From contig NZ_QRDY01000001.1 of NCBI RefSeq assembly GCF_003386205.1, forward strand, positions 434,001 through 498,000: DNA of 64,000 bases, read 5' to 3'. Of this stretch, positions 26,495-36,536 are shown one piece after another; positions within the stretch are counted from its first letter, which is position 1; each line of letters opens with the position of its first letter. The notes under the pieces were generated by a model that searched no databases, was not told the origin of the DNA, and was given only the letters and a program-made list of their open reading frames with translations. A program made the position numbers and the translations under genes. Origin of the DNA: Cohnella lupini (GTDB lineage: Bacteria > Bacillota > Bacilli > Paenibacillales > Paenibacillaceae).

Positions 26495-27838
26495 ATGACG
26501 AAGTCAGAAGAGATTCAACTTGAAGCGACTGAGATTCTCCGGCGATTAATCCGAATAAACACGTCCAATCCTCCCGGCAACGAGATGGAAGCCGTTAAGT
26601 ATATCGTGTCCGTCGCGGAAGAAAGCGGAATTCCGTACGAGGTCGTCGAAACCGCGCCCGGCAGGGGGAATGTCTTGCTGAAGCTTCAAGGACGCGAATC
26701 GGGGCCGCCTCTTATTCTGTTATCGCATTTGGACGTCGTCGGCGCCAATGCGGAGGAATGGAAGTACCCGCCGTTCGAAGGAACGATCGCGGAGGGGTAT
26801 TTGTGGGGCAGGGGAACGATCGATACGAAGCAGCTGACGGCGATGGAGCTGATGGCGATGCTCATGCTCGCCAGACAGAAATTCGTGCCCGAGCGCGATA
26901 TTTATCTCATCGCGACGGCGGATGAGGAGAGCGGGAGCGTTTACGGACTCAAATCGTTGCTGGCGAGCCACGGAGAGCTCTTTCGAGACGCGGACGTCAT
27001 TAGCGAAGGAGGCGGATTTCCGATTCTCGTTAACGGCAAAACCTTCTATCTATGCGAAGTCGGGCAAAAAGGACTTTGCCAGGTGAAATTTACCTACAAG
27101 CGCATTCCGAACGCGAATCCGTTCTACCCCGAGAATACGGGATTAAGGAAGTTTTCGGAGCTGATCGGCAGAATCTCGCGCAACAAATGGGAAGGGACCG
27201 TTCCTCGCACGACGGAGAAGCTCGTTCGGAAATTAATGGACGCGTGCGAAGGGCAAGCGCGGGAAAGCAGTTCCTTGGAAGAACAAATCGATTATTTGAA
27301 AACCAAAGTGAGCCCCTTATTCGGAAACATGATCAAGGCGATGACCGAGAGCACGATCGCTCTCACGATATGGAACGGCGGCAGAAGCCGCAAAGAGCTT
27401 GCGGGCGAATACGAAGCGATGGCCGATATTCGGCTTTTGCCGGGAGTGACCCGGGAGACGGTCGAAGCCAAGCTCGCGGAGCTATGCTCGGATTTATCGA
27501 TCGATTGGGAAATCCTGATCTGCCAGCAAGGGTACGATTCCGGCAGCGAAGGCGCGTTATTGGATCGCTTCGGCGACGTGATCGCTCGTAAGGTCGAGGG
27601 CGCGGAAGTGCTTCCGTTCATCGCGACGGCTTCAAGCGACGGAAGATATTTGAGGGAATACGACAGCAAGGTGTTCGGATTCTCGCCGGTGCTCGCGGAA
27701 GACATGACCTTCGAGCAGGCCGTAACGATGGTGCATGGCATCAACGAGCGAATCTCTTGCGATTCTATAGGTTTCGGAGCGGAAACGCTCTATCAGGCGA
27801 TACTTCAATACGGTTCGGGAGGGAATAAGCATGATTAA
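26495..27838 (+). CDS. M20 family metallopeptidase (copy A)
   Basis: A 447-residue zinc hydrolase of the M20 (dipeptidase/acylase) family. Metal-binding and catalytic motifs are present: SHLDVV, GRGTIDTKQ, ADEESGS, EGGGF and, near the end, VHGINERIS with the last His. In the lid domain the usual GxGHAS-type segment is replaced by RIPNANPFYPENTG, so the conserved lid His is missing, unlike copy B. Cytoplasmic, no signal peptide. It overlaps the M24 gene by eight bases. Likely cleaves imported di- or short peptides, or N-acyl amino acids; the substrate is not known. Confidence 0.88.
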   Translation: MTKSEEIQLEATEILRRLIRINTSNPPGNEMEAVKYIVSVAEESGIPYEVVETAPGRGNVLLKLQGRESGPPLILLSHLDVVGANAEEWKYPPFEGTIAEGYLWGRGTIDTKQLTAMELMAMLMLARQKFVPERDIYLIATADEESGSVYGLKSLLASHGELFRDADVISEGGGFPILVNGKTFYLCEVGQKGLCQVKFTYKRIPNANPFYPENTGLRKFSELIGRISRNKWEGTVPRTTEKLVRKLMDACEGQARESSSLEEQIDYLKTKVSPLFGNMIKAMTESTIALTIWNGGRSRKELAGEYEAMADIRLLPGVTRETVEAKLAELCSDLSIDWEILICQQGYDSGSEGALLDRFGDVIARKVEGAEVLPFIATASSDGRYLREYDSKVFGFSPVLAEDMTFEQAVTMVHGINERISCDSIGFGAETLYQAILQYGSGGNKHD

Positions 27839-29024
27839 AGAAGAATACCGGGTCGCATACGAGAAATTGGGAGCGGCGGCAGTCTTGCTTAGCGAGAAAC
27901 GAATAGACTGCTGGTTAATCCTGAACCGCGAAGCTAGCGATCCGTCCTTGCCCCTATTGATCGGCACGACCTCGATTCACGAAGCCGCCGTTATCGTGCG
28001 CCCCGACGGCAGGCATATGATTCTTGCATCCGAGAGCGACCGAGGAAACTTCGAGAATACCGGATTATTTGCGGAAATCATAACTTACGGACCTAATTTC
28101 GAGGAGGCGTTGGCAGGATTAATCGAGCGATTGAATCCGTCAAAGCTTGCCCTTAACTTCTCTCAGCATGATCATCTTTGCGACGGGCTGACGGTAGGCC
28201 AATATTTGATTCTTCAGAGGGCGATCGGACGAGACAAGCTTGCCGGAATCGAGGTGTCCAGCGAAGAGGTTCTCAAGGAAATCAGAAGCGTCAAAACTCC
28301 GGCAGAATTGGAACGGATTCAGATCGCGATCGATTACACGCACGAGATCTTCGAGGAGGTCGCGGCGCAAGCGCGAGTCGGTATGACCGAGAAGGAGATC
28401 GGAAGCCTCTTCGTGGAAGGCATGAAGAAGAGAGGAGTCAGCAACGGAATCGAGCATCCTTTCGATCCGCCTCTCGTGTGCATCGTAAGGGCCGGCTTGG
28501 CTCACCGTAAGCCGGGCAACACCAAGGTCATTCCGGGAGACATCGTAATCATGGACATGTGCGTGAAGTATCGCGACTATTGTTCGGACATCGCGCGAAC
28601 GCTGTATTTTCTCCGGCCGGAAGAACTGACGGCCCCTCGCGACGTCCAACATGCTTTCGATACGGCCGTTGGCGCGATTACGGCGGCGATCGAAGAAATC
28701 TCGCCGGGCAAGAAGGGATACGAAGTGGATGCGGCGGGAAGACGACATATCGAAGCCGGCGGGTATCCGACGATCCGGCATTCCGTCGGTCACCAGATCG
28801 GCAGGGCTTGCCATGACGGCGGAACGAGATTGGGGCCGCTTCATAAGAAGCCGGACGTGGAAGGCGTCATTAAAGCCGGCGAAGTATACGCGATCGAGCC
28901 GACGGTCATCCAAGACGGAGGCCTGCCTTGCATGCTGGTCGAAGAGAACGTAGTCGTGACGGAGAACGGATCTATCATTTTGAGCAAGCGGCAACTGGAA
29001 CTTGTCACGATTCCATGCGGATAA
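27831..29024 (+). CDS. M24 family metallopeptidase (Xaa-Pro peptidase/creatinase type, copy A)
   Basis: A 397-residue protein with a creatinase-like N-terminal domain and a C-terminal pita-bread domain. All five metal ligands of M24 can be seen: the two Asp around VIMDMCV and YCSDIART, His in SVGHQIGR, and Glu in AIEPT and VEENVVV. The family includes Xaa-Pro aminopeptidases, prolidases and creatinase. The N-terminal part is clearly related to copy B downstream (both carry WLIL..E.SDP.LPL). Translationally coupled to M20 copy A. Confidence 0.88.
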   Translation: MIKEEYRVAYEKLGAAAVLLSEKRIDCWLILNREASDPSLPLLIGTTSIHEAAVIVRPDGRHMILASESDRGNFENTGLFAEIITYGPNFEEALAGLIERLNPSKLALNFSQHDHLCDGLTVGQYLILQRAIGRDKLAGIEVSSEEVLKEIRSVKTPAELERIQIAIDYTHEIFEEVAAQARVGMTEKEIGSLFVEGMKKRGVSNGIEHPFDPPLVCIVRAGLAHRKPGNTKVIPGDIVIMDMCVKYRDYCSDIARTLYFLRPEELTAPRDVQHAFDTAVGAITAAIEEISPGKKGYEVDAAGRRHIEAGGYPTIRHSVGHQIGRACHDGGTRLGPLHKKPDVEGVIKAGEVYAIEPTVIQDGGLPCMLVEENVVVTENGSIILSKRQLELVTIPCG

Positions 29025-29035
29025 GGGAGAGGCTT

Positions 29036-30322
29036 ATGAGCGGCAACGTCTGGACGGATACGTGGGAACGACAATCGCTAGATCTATTCAAGAGCCTGAT
29101 TCGGATCGATACCTCGAATCCACCGGGGAACGAGGCGGAAGCAGCCCGCTATATTCGGCGAAAGCTGGAGGAACGGGGAATCGGCAGCATCTGCTTCGAA
29201 CCGGAACCGGGACGGGCGAACGTCATCGCCAAGCTCGGATCGGGCTCCAAGCCTTCAATCGTCCTTTTGTCGCATTTGGACGTCGTTTCCGCGGACTCCT
29301 CGCAATGGAGTCATCCTCCATTCGAGGCGCACGAAGAGGACGGAGTCATCTACGGCAGAGGGACGCTCGACACCAAGCAACTGACGGCCATGCAGCTTAC
29401 GGCATTCTTGATGCTCAAGGAGCACGAGGAGTCTCTCGATAGAACGATCTACTTCGTGGCCACGGCCGACGAAGAAACGGGAAGCCGCCTAGGGATGGAG
29501 AAAGTCGTCGAAGCGTTCCCGGAATTGCAAGAAGACGGCTACGTTATCAGCGAGGGCGGAGGATTTCCGCTGCTGCTTAACGGCCGAAACATGATTCTGT
29601 GCGCCGCCGGAGAGAAAGGCGTCTGCAAAATAAGCATTCGCGCCGAAGGCGGATCGGGACACGCTTCGTGCCCGCCGGACAACCAAGCGATCTTCAAGCT
29701 GTCGGATGCGCTCGGAAAGCTGGCCGGTTATAAGTTCCCGAAGAAGTACACCGAATTGTCTCGGAATTTCATACTGGAAACGGGCTTAAGCCCGGACAGC
29801 AAGAAGATCGTCGAGTCGACGTACAACAATCTGCTGCAGTACATGTTATACGACGGGCTGATGATCAACGACGTACGCGTTGGCGAGCGATCCAACGTAA
29901 TCCCCGGTTCGGCGACGGCCGAGATCGAATTCCGCGTGTTGCCCGGAACGACTTCCGACGACGTGGGGCAGCTCATGAAGAAGCTGATGCGAGGCATTGA
30001 CGCCGAATGGACAATCGTCAGCTTCGAGGACGGATACGAAAGCTCCATCGATAACGAGCTACTGACTTTGTTCGAAGAAAATTGCTTGACGTTCGGTTTG
30101 GATACGAAGCTGGTTCCATTCCTCGCGCTGGGAAGAACGGACGGTAGATTCATGGGTCCATACACGGATCGGATATACGGGTTTTCGCCGACGCTTCTGG
30201 AAGATCATTTCGCCGCGGTATTGCAAAGAGTGCACCAACACGACGAACGAATATCGAGGGATTCCTATCTATTCGGCGCCAAGGTCTTAACGAAAACACT
30301 CATGGACCTATGCGTCCATTAA
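29036..30322 (+). CDS. M20 family metallopeptidase (copy B)
   Basis: A 428-residue paralogue of copy A. Motifs: SHLDVV, GRGTLDTKQ, ADEETGS, EGGGF, and VHQHDERIS. Here the lid segment GGSGHASCPPDNQ keeps the conserved His, so it looks fully equipped. The ATG at 29036 follows AAGGGAGAGG; the longer in-frame start at 28928 runs back through the M24 gene. It forms a second M20-M24 pair with the following gene, spaced 12 bases. Confidence 0.9.
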   Translation: MSGNVWTDTWERQSLDLFKSLIRIDTSNPPGNEAEAARYIRRKLEERGIGSICFEPEPGRANVIAKLGSGSKPSIVLLSHLDVVSADSSQWSHPPFEAHEEDGVIYGRGTLDTKQLTAMQLTAFLMLKEHEESLDRTIYFVATADEETGSRLGMEKVVEAFPELQEDGYVISEGGGFPLLLNGRNMILCAAGEKGVCKISIRAEGGSGHASCPPDNQAIFKLSDALGKLAGYKFPKKYTELSRNFILETGLSPDSKKIVESTYNNLLQYMLYDGLMINDVRVGERSNVIPGSATAEIEFRVLPGTTSDDVGQLMKKLMRGIDAEWTIVSFEDGYESSIDNELLTLFEENCLTFGLDTKLVPFLALGRTDGRFMGPYTDRIYGFSPTLLEDHFAAVLQRVHQHDERISRDSYLFGAKVLTKTLMDLCVH

Positions 30323-30334
30323 CGGAGGGGCTAT

Positions 30335-31507
30335 ATGGATTATTCGGTTAACCGGGAGAAAATGGAGCAGGCCGCCGAGGCGTTAAACCAACAGGGAATC
30401 GACCTATGGCTCATTCTGACCAGCGAAGGAAGCGATCCGTGTCTTCCGCTAGTGACGGGAGTTAGGACCGTCGGACCGGGAGCATTCCTACTGACCTCCA
30501 AGGGAGAGAGATACGCGGTATGCACCTCGATTGACGCGCAGGACATCGAGGAGAGCGGATTGTTCGACAAGGTGGTCAAATATACGGAAGGTTTGGCCGG
30601 GGCTTTGCGCGAACTGGTCGACTCGATCCGGCCGTACCGGATGGCTTTGAATTATTCGGAAGGAGAGCACCTATGCGACGGGCTTACGTTAGGCAGGTAC
30701 CGTTGGCTAATGGAGGCGCTCCATGGCATCGAATGCGAATTCGTGTCGTCGGAGTCGTTCCTGACCCGTCTTCGGAGTCTAAAGACGCCGGAGGAAATCC
30801 GCAGGACGAAGAAGGCAATCGACATCACGCTGGACATTTACGACGCGGTATTCAAGAAGCTGAAGGTCGGAATGACCGAGAAGCAAGCCGGGGAGCTCTT
30901 CCTCGGAGAGATGAGCGCCCGCGACGTGGTCAACGGGCTTGACCGGACGTTGTCCATGCCGATGGTATTGAAGGATAACATCTCGCATCGCCAGCCTTCG
31001 GACAACGTCATCGAATACGGCGATATGGTGATCTTCGACTATAGCGTGGATTACGAGGGATACGTATCCGACATCGCGCGGACGGTGTATTTCCTAAAGC
31101 CGGACGAAAACGACGCGCCGGAGGATATGAAGTTCGCTTTTCAAGCCGCTTACGATGCGATTAGCGCGGCCCGGTTAGCGCTTAAGCCGGGAGCGATCGG
31201 GCATGAGGTGGACGGGGTGGCCAGGCAATTCCTGCTGGATCGCGGAATGCCCGAGATCAGCCATGCGACGGGACACCAGATCGGCAGGCAGACGCACGAC
31301 GGGGGAACTTTGCTCGGTCCGCGTTGGGATCGCTACGGGAGCGCACCATACGGATCAGTGGAGAAAAACATGATTTTCACGCTCGAGCCTACGATTCTTC
31401 CGGGCAAACAGCCTTATATTTTGCTGGAAGAGAATTTGGTCGTTACGGACGAGGGTTCGGAATATTTAAGCTCGCGGCAAGAAAGCCTCGTTCTGATCCG
31501 CTCGTAA
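30335..31507 (+). CDS. M24 family metallopeptidase (copy B)
   Basis: A 390-residue paralogue of copy A. Metal ligands: Asp in VIFDYSV and SDIART, His in ATGHQIGR, Glu in TLEPT and LEENLVV. The RBS AACGGAGGGG is good. The pair M20-B/M24-B repeats the gene order of the first pair, which points to a module duplication followed by divergence. Probably hydrolyses imported peptides with Pro or unusual residues next to the scissile bond; not proven. Confidence 0.88.
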   Translation: MDYSVNREKMEQAAEALNQQGIDLWLILTSEGSDPCLPLVTGVRTVGPGAFLLTSKGERYAVCTSIDAQDIEESGLFDKVVKYTEGLAGALRELVDSIRPYRMALNYSEGEHLCDGLTLGRYRWLMEALHGIECEFVSSESFLTRLRSLKTPEEIRRTKKAIDITLDIYDAVFKKLKVGMTEKQAGELFLGEMSARDVVNGLDRTLSMPMVLKDNISHRQPSDNVIEYGDMVIFDYSVDYEGYVSDIARTVYFLKPDENDAPEDMKFAFQAAYDAISAARLALKPGAIGHEVDGVARQFLLDRGMPEISHATGHQIGRQTHDGGTLLGPRWDRYGSAPYGSVEKNMIFTLEPTILPGKQPYILLEENLVVTDEGSEYLSSRQESLVLIRS

Positions 31508-31538
31508 ACCGCCAGCAGCGCTAGAGGGGGGAAGGCCT

Positions 31539-32504
31539 ATGCAAAAATATATTTTAAGAAGACTACTATCGACGCTGCCACTTATGGTCGGGATTACGCT
31601 TCTGACGTTTCTTATCATGCAAATTACGCCGGGAAATCCGATGCAGACGATGATCGATCCGAAAATCTCGACCGCGGATCTAGCCAGGGCGCAAGAACGA
31701 ATGGGCTTGAACGACCCGATGATCATGCAATATTTTCGCTGGCTGAAAGAGATAGTCGTCGGAAATCTGGGTTATACGATCAAAACCGGGCAATCCGTCG
31801 CCGGAATGATTACGGAAAGACTGCCGGCAACGCTCTTGCTGACGGTCACCGCGTTTTTGTTCAGCTTCGTGATCGGAGTGCCGCTCGGAGTCTTCTCCGC
31901 GACGAATAAATATTCGAAGAGGGACTACGGCCTCACCGTATTTTCTTTTATCGGCATATCCGTACCTTCCTTTTTCTTCGGCGTCGCCCTGATCTACGTA
32001 TTCGCCGTGAAGCTTAACTGGTTCCCTACGTCGGGCCTCGCTACCATTAACATGGCAGGCGGAAGCTTCGACATTTTCGTGGACAAGGTCAAGCATCTCG
32101 TGCTTCCGGCTCTCGTGCTGGCCATGCCGAACTTGGCGGTCATTATGCGCTTCACGCGCTCGAGCATGATCGAAGTGCTGACCAACGACTATATCCGAAC
32201 GGCGAAGGCGAAAGGCTTGAGCGAACGGACGGTCAAATACAAGCATGCGCTTAGGAATGCGATTATCCCCGTCGTCACGTTGTTCGGCATTTCGATACCG
32301 ACCCTATTCGGCGGAGCTTATATTACGGAAACGATCTTCAATTGGCCGGGCATGGGAAGCTTGGGCATTCAAGCGATTACCTCGAGGGAATACCCCGTCA
32401 TCATGGGCTTGAACTTATTCACCTCCCTATTAGTTTTATTCGGGAATCTAACGGCGGACGTTCTATATGCAGTCGTCGATCCTAAAATCAGGTTGTCCAA
32501 ATAA
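31539..32504 (+). CDS. Peptide ABC transporter permease (DppB/OppB type)
   Basis: A 321-residue membrane protein with six predicted helices, starting RRLLSTLPLMVGITLLTF, and the EAA loop (NDYIRTAKAKGLSERTVKYKHALRNA) that contacts the ATPases. It forms the translocation pore with the next gene product and feeds on the lipoprotein at the head of the operon. Strong RBS (AGAGGGGGG). Confidence 0.93.
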   Translation: MQKYILRRLLSTLPLMVGITLLTFLIMQITPGNPMQTMIDPKISTADLARAQERMGLNDPMIMQYFRWLKEIVVGNLGYTIKTGQSVAGMITERLPATLLLTVTAFLFSFVIGVPLGVFSATNKYSKRDYGLTVFSFIGISVPSFFFGVALIYVFAVKLNWFPTSGLATINMAGGSFDIFVDKVKHLVLPALVLAMPNLAVIMRFTRSSMIEVLTNDYIRTAKAKGLSERTVKYKHALRNAIIPVVTLFGISIPTLFGGAYITETIFNWPGMGSLGIQAITSREYPVIMGLNLFTSLLVLFGNLTADVLYAVVDPKIRLSK

Positions 32505-32532
32505 CGCTTAGGCGAAAGAGGAGCGAGCGAAT

Positions 32533-33453
32533 ATGGAGATGACCCAGCAAGGCGGAGTTTCCGAAGCTAAACGCGGGAGCGGTGAAACGAGCGGCGCGCG
32601 CCAAGCCTGGCGCCGGTATAAGAAGAACAAGCTCGCGATGTTCGGGCTCGGCTTTATCGTTTTGTTGGTCTTGATCTCGTTATCGGCGCCGTTATTGGCG
32701 CCCCATAGTCCGTTTAATTCCATCAAGAACGCGGCGGGAAGCTTGGATATCATGGCTAAACCGTCCCACGAATATTTACTTGGAACGGATAGTCTCGGCC
32801 GCGACGTATTCGCGAGGCTTATGTACGCTGGCAGGATTTCCTTAAGCGTAGGAATCGTTTCGGTGACGATCTCGACCTTGCTCGGAGTGCTGCTCGGCTC
32901 CATTGCCGGTTATTACGGCAAATGGATCGATTCCGTCATCATGAGGATCGTCGACGTCATTTATTGTTTTCCCGTCATGTTCCTTATCATCACGGTATCC
33001 GCATTGCTGAAGCCAAGCATTTACAACGTCATGATCATTATCGGTCTCGTCAGCTGGACGAGTACCGCAAGACTCGTGCGCGGGGAAATATTGCGCGTAA
33101 GGGAGCTAGAGTACATCCAGGCATCCAAAGCGCTGGGGGTCAAGGATTTCTCGATCATCGTCCAGCATATCATTCCGAATATTATGGCCCCGATTCTCGT
33201 GCAGGCGACCCTCATGACCGCGGACGCGATTCTGACGGAAGCGGCGCTCAGCTTCTTGGGAGTCGGAGTACAGCAGCCGACGCCGAGCTGGGGGAACATG
33301 CTGAACGAGGCGATGTCGATTATGGTGCTTCGTTTCAAATATTGGATTTGGTTATATCCGGGACTTGCCATTCTATTGACGGTTCTGAGCATTAATTTCA
33401 TCGGCGACGGGCTAAGGGATGCATTGGATCCGAAGCTGAAAGGCCGGAAGTGA
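32533..33453 (+). CDS. Peptide ABC transporter permease (DppC/OppC type)
   Basis: A 306-residue permease with an N-terminal cytoplasmic stretch, one helix, a periplasmic-type loop containing HEYLLGTDSLGRDVFARL (hallmark of OppC), four to five further helices and an EAA loop (EYIQASKALGVKDFSIIVQHIIPN). Partner of OppB. Its last bases overlap the unsupported early start of the M24 gene; the true start of that gene lies 15 bases later. Confidence 0.93.
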   Translation: MEMTQQGGVSEAKRGSGETSGARQAWRRYKKNKLAMFGLGFIVLLVLISLSAPLLAPHSPFNSIKNAAGSLDIMAKPSHEYLLGTDSLGRDVFARLMYAGRISLSVGIVSVTISTLLGVLLGSIAGYYGKWIDSVIMRIVDVIYCFPVMFLIITVSALLKPSIYNVMIIIGLVSWTSTARLVRGEILRVRELEYIQASKALGVKDFSIIVQHIIPNIMAPILVQATLMTADAILTEAALSFLGVGVQQPTPSWGNMLNEAMSIMVLRFKYWIWLYPGLAILLTVLSINFIGDGLRDALDPKLKGRK

Positions 33454-33467
33454 CGGAGGGAAAACGG

Positions 33468-34574
33468 ATGCCTAGAGTAGCCCGGATCAGAAACATGCTC
33501 GTCGAAAAGGGATTGGACGGCGTCTATGTCTCCTCCTCCGAGAATCGGGCCTACTTTTCCGGATTTACGGGAAGCAACGGCCATTTGTTCGTGACGACGG
33601 AACAGTCCGTTCTCATTACCGACCCTCGGTATACCGAGCAAGCGAACGACGAAACGAACGAGTGGACGATCGTAACTCACGGACTAAACGCCATGGCAAC
33701 GATCAAGGAACAAGTAAGCCTGCTTGGAGCGGTCAAGATCGGCTATGAGACGAATAAATTGACGGACGCGGAATGCATCGGATTGAAACGCGAGCTCCCG
33801 GAGGTCGAATGGATTCCGTTGCAAGATTACGGTCTCGAGTTCCGTTCCGTAAAAGACGACGAGGAGCTTAGACGTATTAAGACGGCAATTCACATCGCGG
33901 ATCGCGCGTTGATCAGGCTCGCGGAGAAGATCAAGCCGGGCATGAGCGAACGCGAAATCCAGATTGAATTGGAACATCTAATGGCATTGGAAGGTAGCGA
34001 AGGTCCGGCTTTCGGAACGATCGTAGCATCGGGTCCTCGCGCTTCTCTACCGCACGGGACGGCGACCGATAAGAAGGTCGTGCCGGGTGAGATGGTCGTC
34101 ATCGATTGCGGCGCCACCTTTAAAGGTTATCGGTCCGATATTACAAGAACCTTATGGGTCGAGGTCCCTGAGCCCGAGATATTGGCGATTTTCCATATCG
34201 TCCTGAAGGCTCAGGAGGCGGCGCTCAATGCCATCAAGCCGGGAATGACTTGCGGAGATATAGATAGGATTCATCGCGACGTATTCGAACGGGAAGGGAT
34301 GGAGCCTTATAGTCTGAGAGGTTTAGGGCATGGCGTAGGGCTACATATCCACGAGTTGCCCCGAGTCGTTATGGGAAGTTCGGAGAAGATCGTGCCGGGA
34401 ATGGTATTCACGGTCGAACCGGGGCTCTACGTCCCGGGAGTGGGAGGCGTCCGGATCGAGGACATCGTTAGAGTGACGGAGGAAGGTTGCGAGGTGCTTA
34501 CCAATTGCCCTAAAATTTTGAAGGTACACGGCGACGGGCAGAAGGGAGCTGAGAAACGATGGAGCAAGTTTTAG
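33468..34574 (+). CDS. M24 family Xaa-Pro peptidase (PepQ/YqhT type, copy C)
   Basis: A 368-residue aminopeptidase P/prolidase-like protein. Metal ligands: VIDCGATFKGYRSDITRT (two Asp), GHGVGLHIHE (His), TVEPGLY and RIEDIV (Glu). It is less related to copies A and B and closer to the housekeeping YqhT/PepQ group. The ATG at 33468 has GGAGGG seven bases upstream; the GTG at 33450 overlaps the oppC stop. It ends 16 bases inside oppD, so the order permease-peptidase-ATPase is one tight unit. Confidence 0.9.
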   Translation: MPRVARIRNMLVEKGLDGVYVSSSENRAYFSGFTGSNGHLFVTTEQSVLITDPRYTEQANDETNEWTIVTHGLNAMATIKEQVSLLGAVKIGYETNKLTDAECIGLKRELPEVEWIPLQDYGLEFRSVKDDEELRRIKTAIHIADRALIRLAEKIKPGMSEREIQIELEHLMALEGSEGPAFGTIVASGPRASLPHGTATDKKVVPGEMVVIDCGATFKGYRSDITRTLWVEVPEPEILAIFHIVLKAQEAALNAIKPGMTCGDIDRIHRDVFEREGMEPYSLRGLGHGVGLHIHELPRVVMGSSEKIVPGMVFTVEPGLYVPGVGGVRIEDIVRVTEEGCEVLTNCPKILKVHGDGQKGAEKRWSKF

Positions 34575-35545
34575 AAGTCAAAGGGCTCAAAACCTATTTC
34601 TATACGGAAGACGGCGTGGCCAAATCGGTTGACGGCGTCGATTTCACTCTCTCGAAAGGAAAGACGTTAGGCATCGTAGGAGAGTCGGGCTGCGGCAAAA
34701 GCGTAACGTCCCTCTCCGTTATGCGGCTCGTTTCCGAACCCGCGGGGAAAATCGTCGACGGAGAAATTCTGTTCAACGGCGATAATCTGCTCGCAAAGAC
34801 GGAGAAGGAAATGCGCGACATTCGCGGCAATCGGATTTCGATGATTTTCCAAGAGCCTATGACCTCCTTGAATCCGGTATTCACGGTCGGAAACCAGATT
34901 AACGAAGTGCTAAAGCTTCATCAAGGGATGACGACCAAAGAAGCAACGCTGAAAAGCATCGAAATGCTGAAGCTCGTCGGAATACCGCTGCCGGAGAAAC
35001 GGGTGCATGAATATCCTCATCAGCTCAGCGGGGGCATGAGACAGCGCGTGATGATCGCAATGGCGCTTGCCTGCAATCCGGCGCTGCTGATCGCGGACGA
35101 ACCGACGACCGCGCTGGACGTTACGATCCAAGCTCAAATTCTGGAGCTGATGAAAGACTTGAAGGAGCGGCTGGGGACGGCGATTATGCTCGTTACCCAC
35201 GATCTGGGAGTCGTCGCGGAGGTCGCGGACGAGGTAATGGTCATGTACGCGGGAAGGGTTGTGGAGCATGGGGCGGTCCGGGAGATTTTCGCCAAGCCGA
35301 TGCACCCGTATACCCAGGGGCTGTTAAAATCGATTCCGGACATTTCCGAAGAGGTAGAGTTCTTGGAGACGATCGAAGGGTTGGTCCCCAACATATACGA
35401 GATGCCCGCCGGATGCAGCTTCGCTCCGCGGTGCAAACACGCGATGGACGCGTGCCGGGAAAGGCAACCGGCTTTGACGTACGATGGCGGACATAAAGTG
35501 CGTTGCTTCTTGTACGGCGATGCAAGCGAGGGGGAAGTCGGATGA
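34559..35545 (+). CDS. Peptide ABC transporter ATP-binding protein (OppD/DppD type)
   Basis: A 328-residue ATPase: Walker [12 protein letters not shown], signature SGGMRQR, Walker [15 protein letters not shown], and the C-terminal Opp/Dpp extension with the cysteine-rich [14 protein letters not shown] segment, which in relatives holds an iron-sulfur cluster. It overlaps the M24-C gene by 16 bases and the following ATPase gene by four (ATGA). Confidence 0.93.
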   Translation: MEQVLEVKGLKTYFYTEDGVAKSVDGVDFTLSKGKTLGIVGESGCGKSVTSLSVMRLVSEPAGKIVDGEILFNGDNLLAKTEKEMRDIRGNRISMIFQEPMTSLNPVFTVGNQINEVLKLHQGMTTKEATLKSIEMLKLVGIPLPEKRVHEYPHQLSGGMRQRVMIAMALACNPALLIADEPTTALDVTIQAQILELMKDLKERLGTAIMLVTHDLGVVAEVADEVMVMYAGRVVEHGAVREIFAKPMHPYTQGLLKSIPDISEEVEFLETIEGLVPNIYEMPAGCSFAPRCKHAMDACRERQPALTYDGGHKVRCFLYGDASEGEVG

Positions 35546-36513
35546 GCAAGGACGTTCTAGTCGAGATCAAGAACCTCAAGGTACATTTTCCTACGGGCGA
35601 TTCCGGCTTGTTCGGCAGAAGCAAGCAAGTCGTCAAAGCGGTAGACGGCTTGGATTTCACGATCCGAAAGGGAGAGACGCTGGGCATCGTGGGAGAATCC
35701 GGCTGCGGGAAATCGACGACCGGGAGGGCGATGCTCCGTCTGATCGAACCGACGGAAGGCGAAGTTCTCTTCGAAGGACGCGATATCATGAACCTGCGCA
35801 AAGGAGATTTGCGCGGCTTGCGCCGGGAAATGCAGTTTATTTTCCAGGATCCTTACGCTTCGCTCGATCCTCGCAAGAACGTAGCCAGCATTATCGGCGA
35901 AGCTTTCAAGGCGCACGAAAAAATGTCCGCGAAAGAACGGAACGAGAGGGTTCAAGAACTGCTCGGCCTCGTCGGGCTTCGCCCGGAGCACGTAAAGCGG
36001 TATCCTCATGAATTCAGCGGCGGTCAGAGACAACGAATCGGCATCGCGCGCGCGTTGGCGCTCAAGCCGAAGTTCGTCGTCTGCGACGAGCCGGTTTCCG
36101 CGCTCGACGTTTCCATCCAGGCGCAAGTCGTTAATCTCATGAAAGAGCTGCAGCAGAAGCTCGAATTGACTTATCTATTCATCTCCCACGATCTTAGGGT
36201 CGTCAAGCACATCAGCAATCGCGTCGGGGTCATGTACTTGGGCGCGATGGTGGAGATCGCGGACAAGCAGGATTTGTACGCCGCTCCCCGGCACCCGTAT
36301 ACGAGGGCGCTACTATCCGCGATTCCTTCGCCGAATCCGGAGATTAGGCGCGAGAGAATATTGCTTCAAGGAGACGTGCCGAGTCCGGTTAATCCGCCGA
36401 GCGGTTGCCGTTTCCGGACGCGCTGTCCGGAAGCGACGGAACGCTGCGCCATTGAAATTCCGGCTTTGAAAGACGTCGGCGACGGCCACATGGTTGCTTG
36501 CCATTATCGATAA
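35542..36513 (+). CDS. Peptide ABC transporter ATP-binding protein (OppF/DppF type)
   Basis: A 323-residue ATPase: Walker [12 protein letters not shown], signature SGGQRQR, Walker [14 protein letters not shown] and the C-terminal [14 protein letters not shown] segment. It forms a heterodimer with the preceding ATPase. The ATG at 35542 lies in the ATGA overlap with the oppD stop; the earlier in-frame start is within oppD. Confidence 0.93.
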   Translation: MSKDVLVEIKNLKVHFPTGDSGLFGRSKQVVKAVDGLDFTIRKGETLGIVGESGCGKSTTGRAMLRLIEPTEGEVLFEGRDIMNLRKGDLRGLRREMQFIFQDPYASLDPRKNVASIIGEAFKAHEKMSAKERNERVQELLGLVGLRPEHVKRYPHEFSGGQRQRIGIARALALKPKFVVCDEPVSALDVSIQAQVVNLMKELQQKLELTYLFISHDLRVVKHISNRVGVMYLGAMVEIADKQDLYAAPRHPYTRALLSAIPSPNPEIRRERILLQGDVPSPVNPPSGCRFRTRCPEATERCAIEIPALKDVGDGHMVACHYR

Positions 36514-36536
36514 AAGACAGCGAAAGGTCGTGCGAC

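Noticed and set aside
27831..31507. Ectoine degradation (DoeA-like M24) operon
   Set aside because: M24 and aminotransferase genes are shared features, but the AstE-type deacetylase and Lrp-type regulator are absent, and a peptide transporter with M20 enzymes is present.
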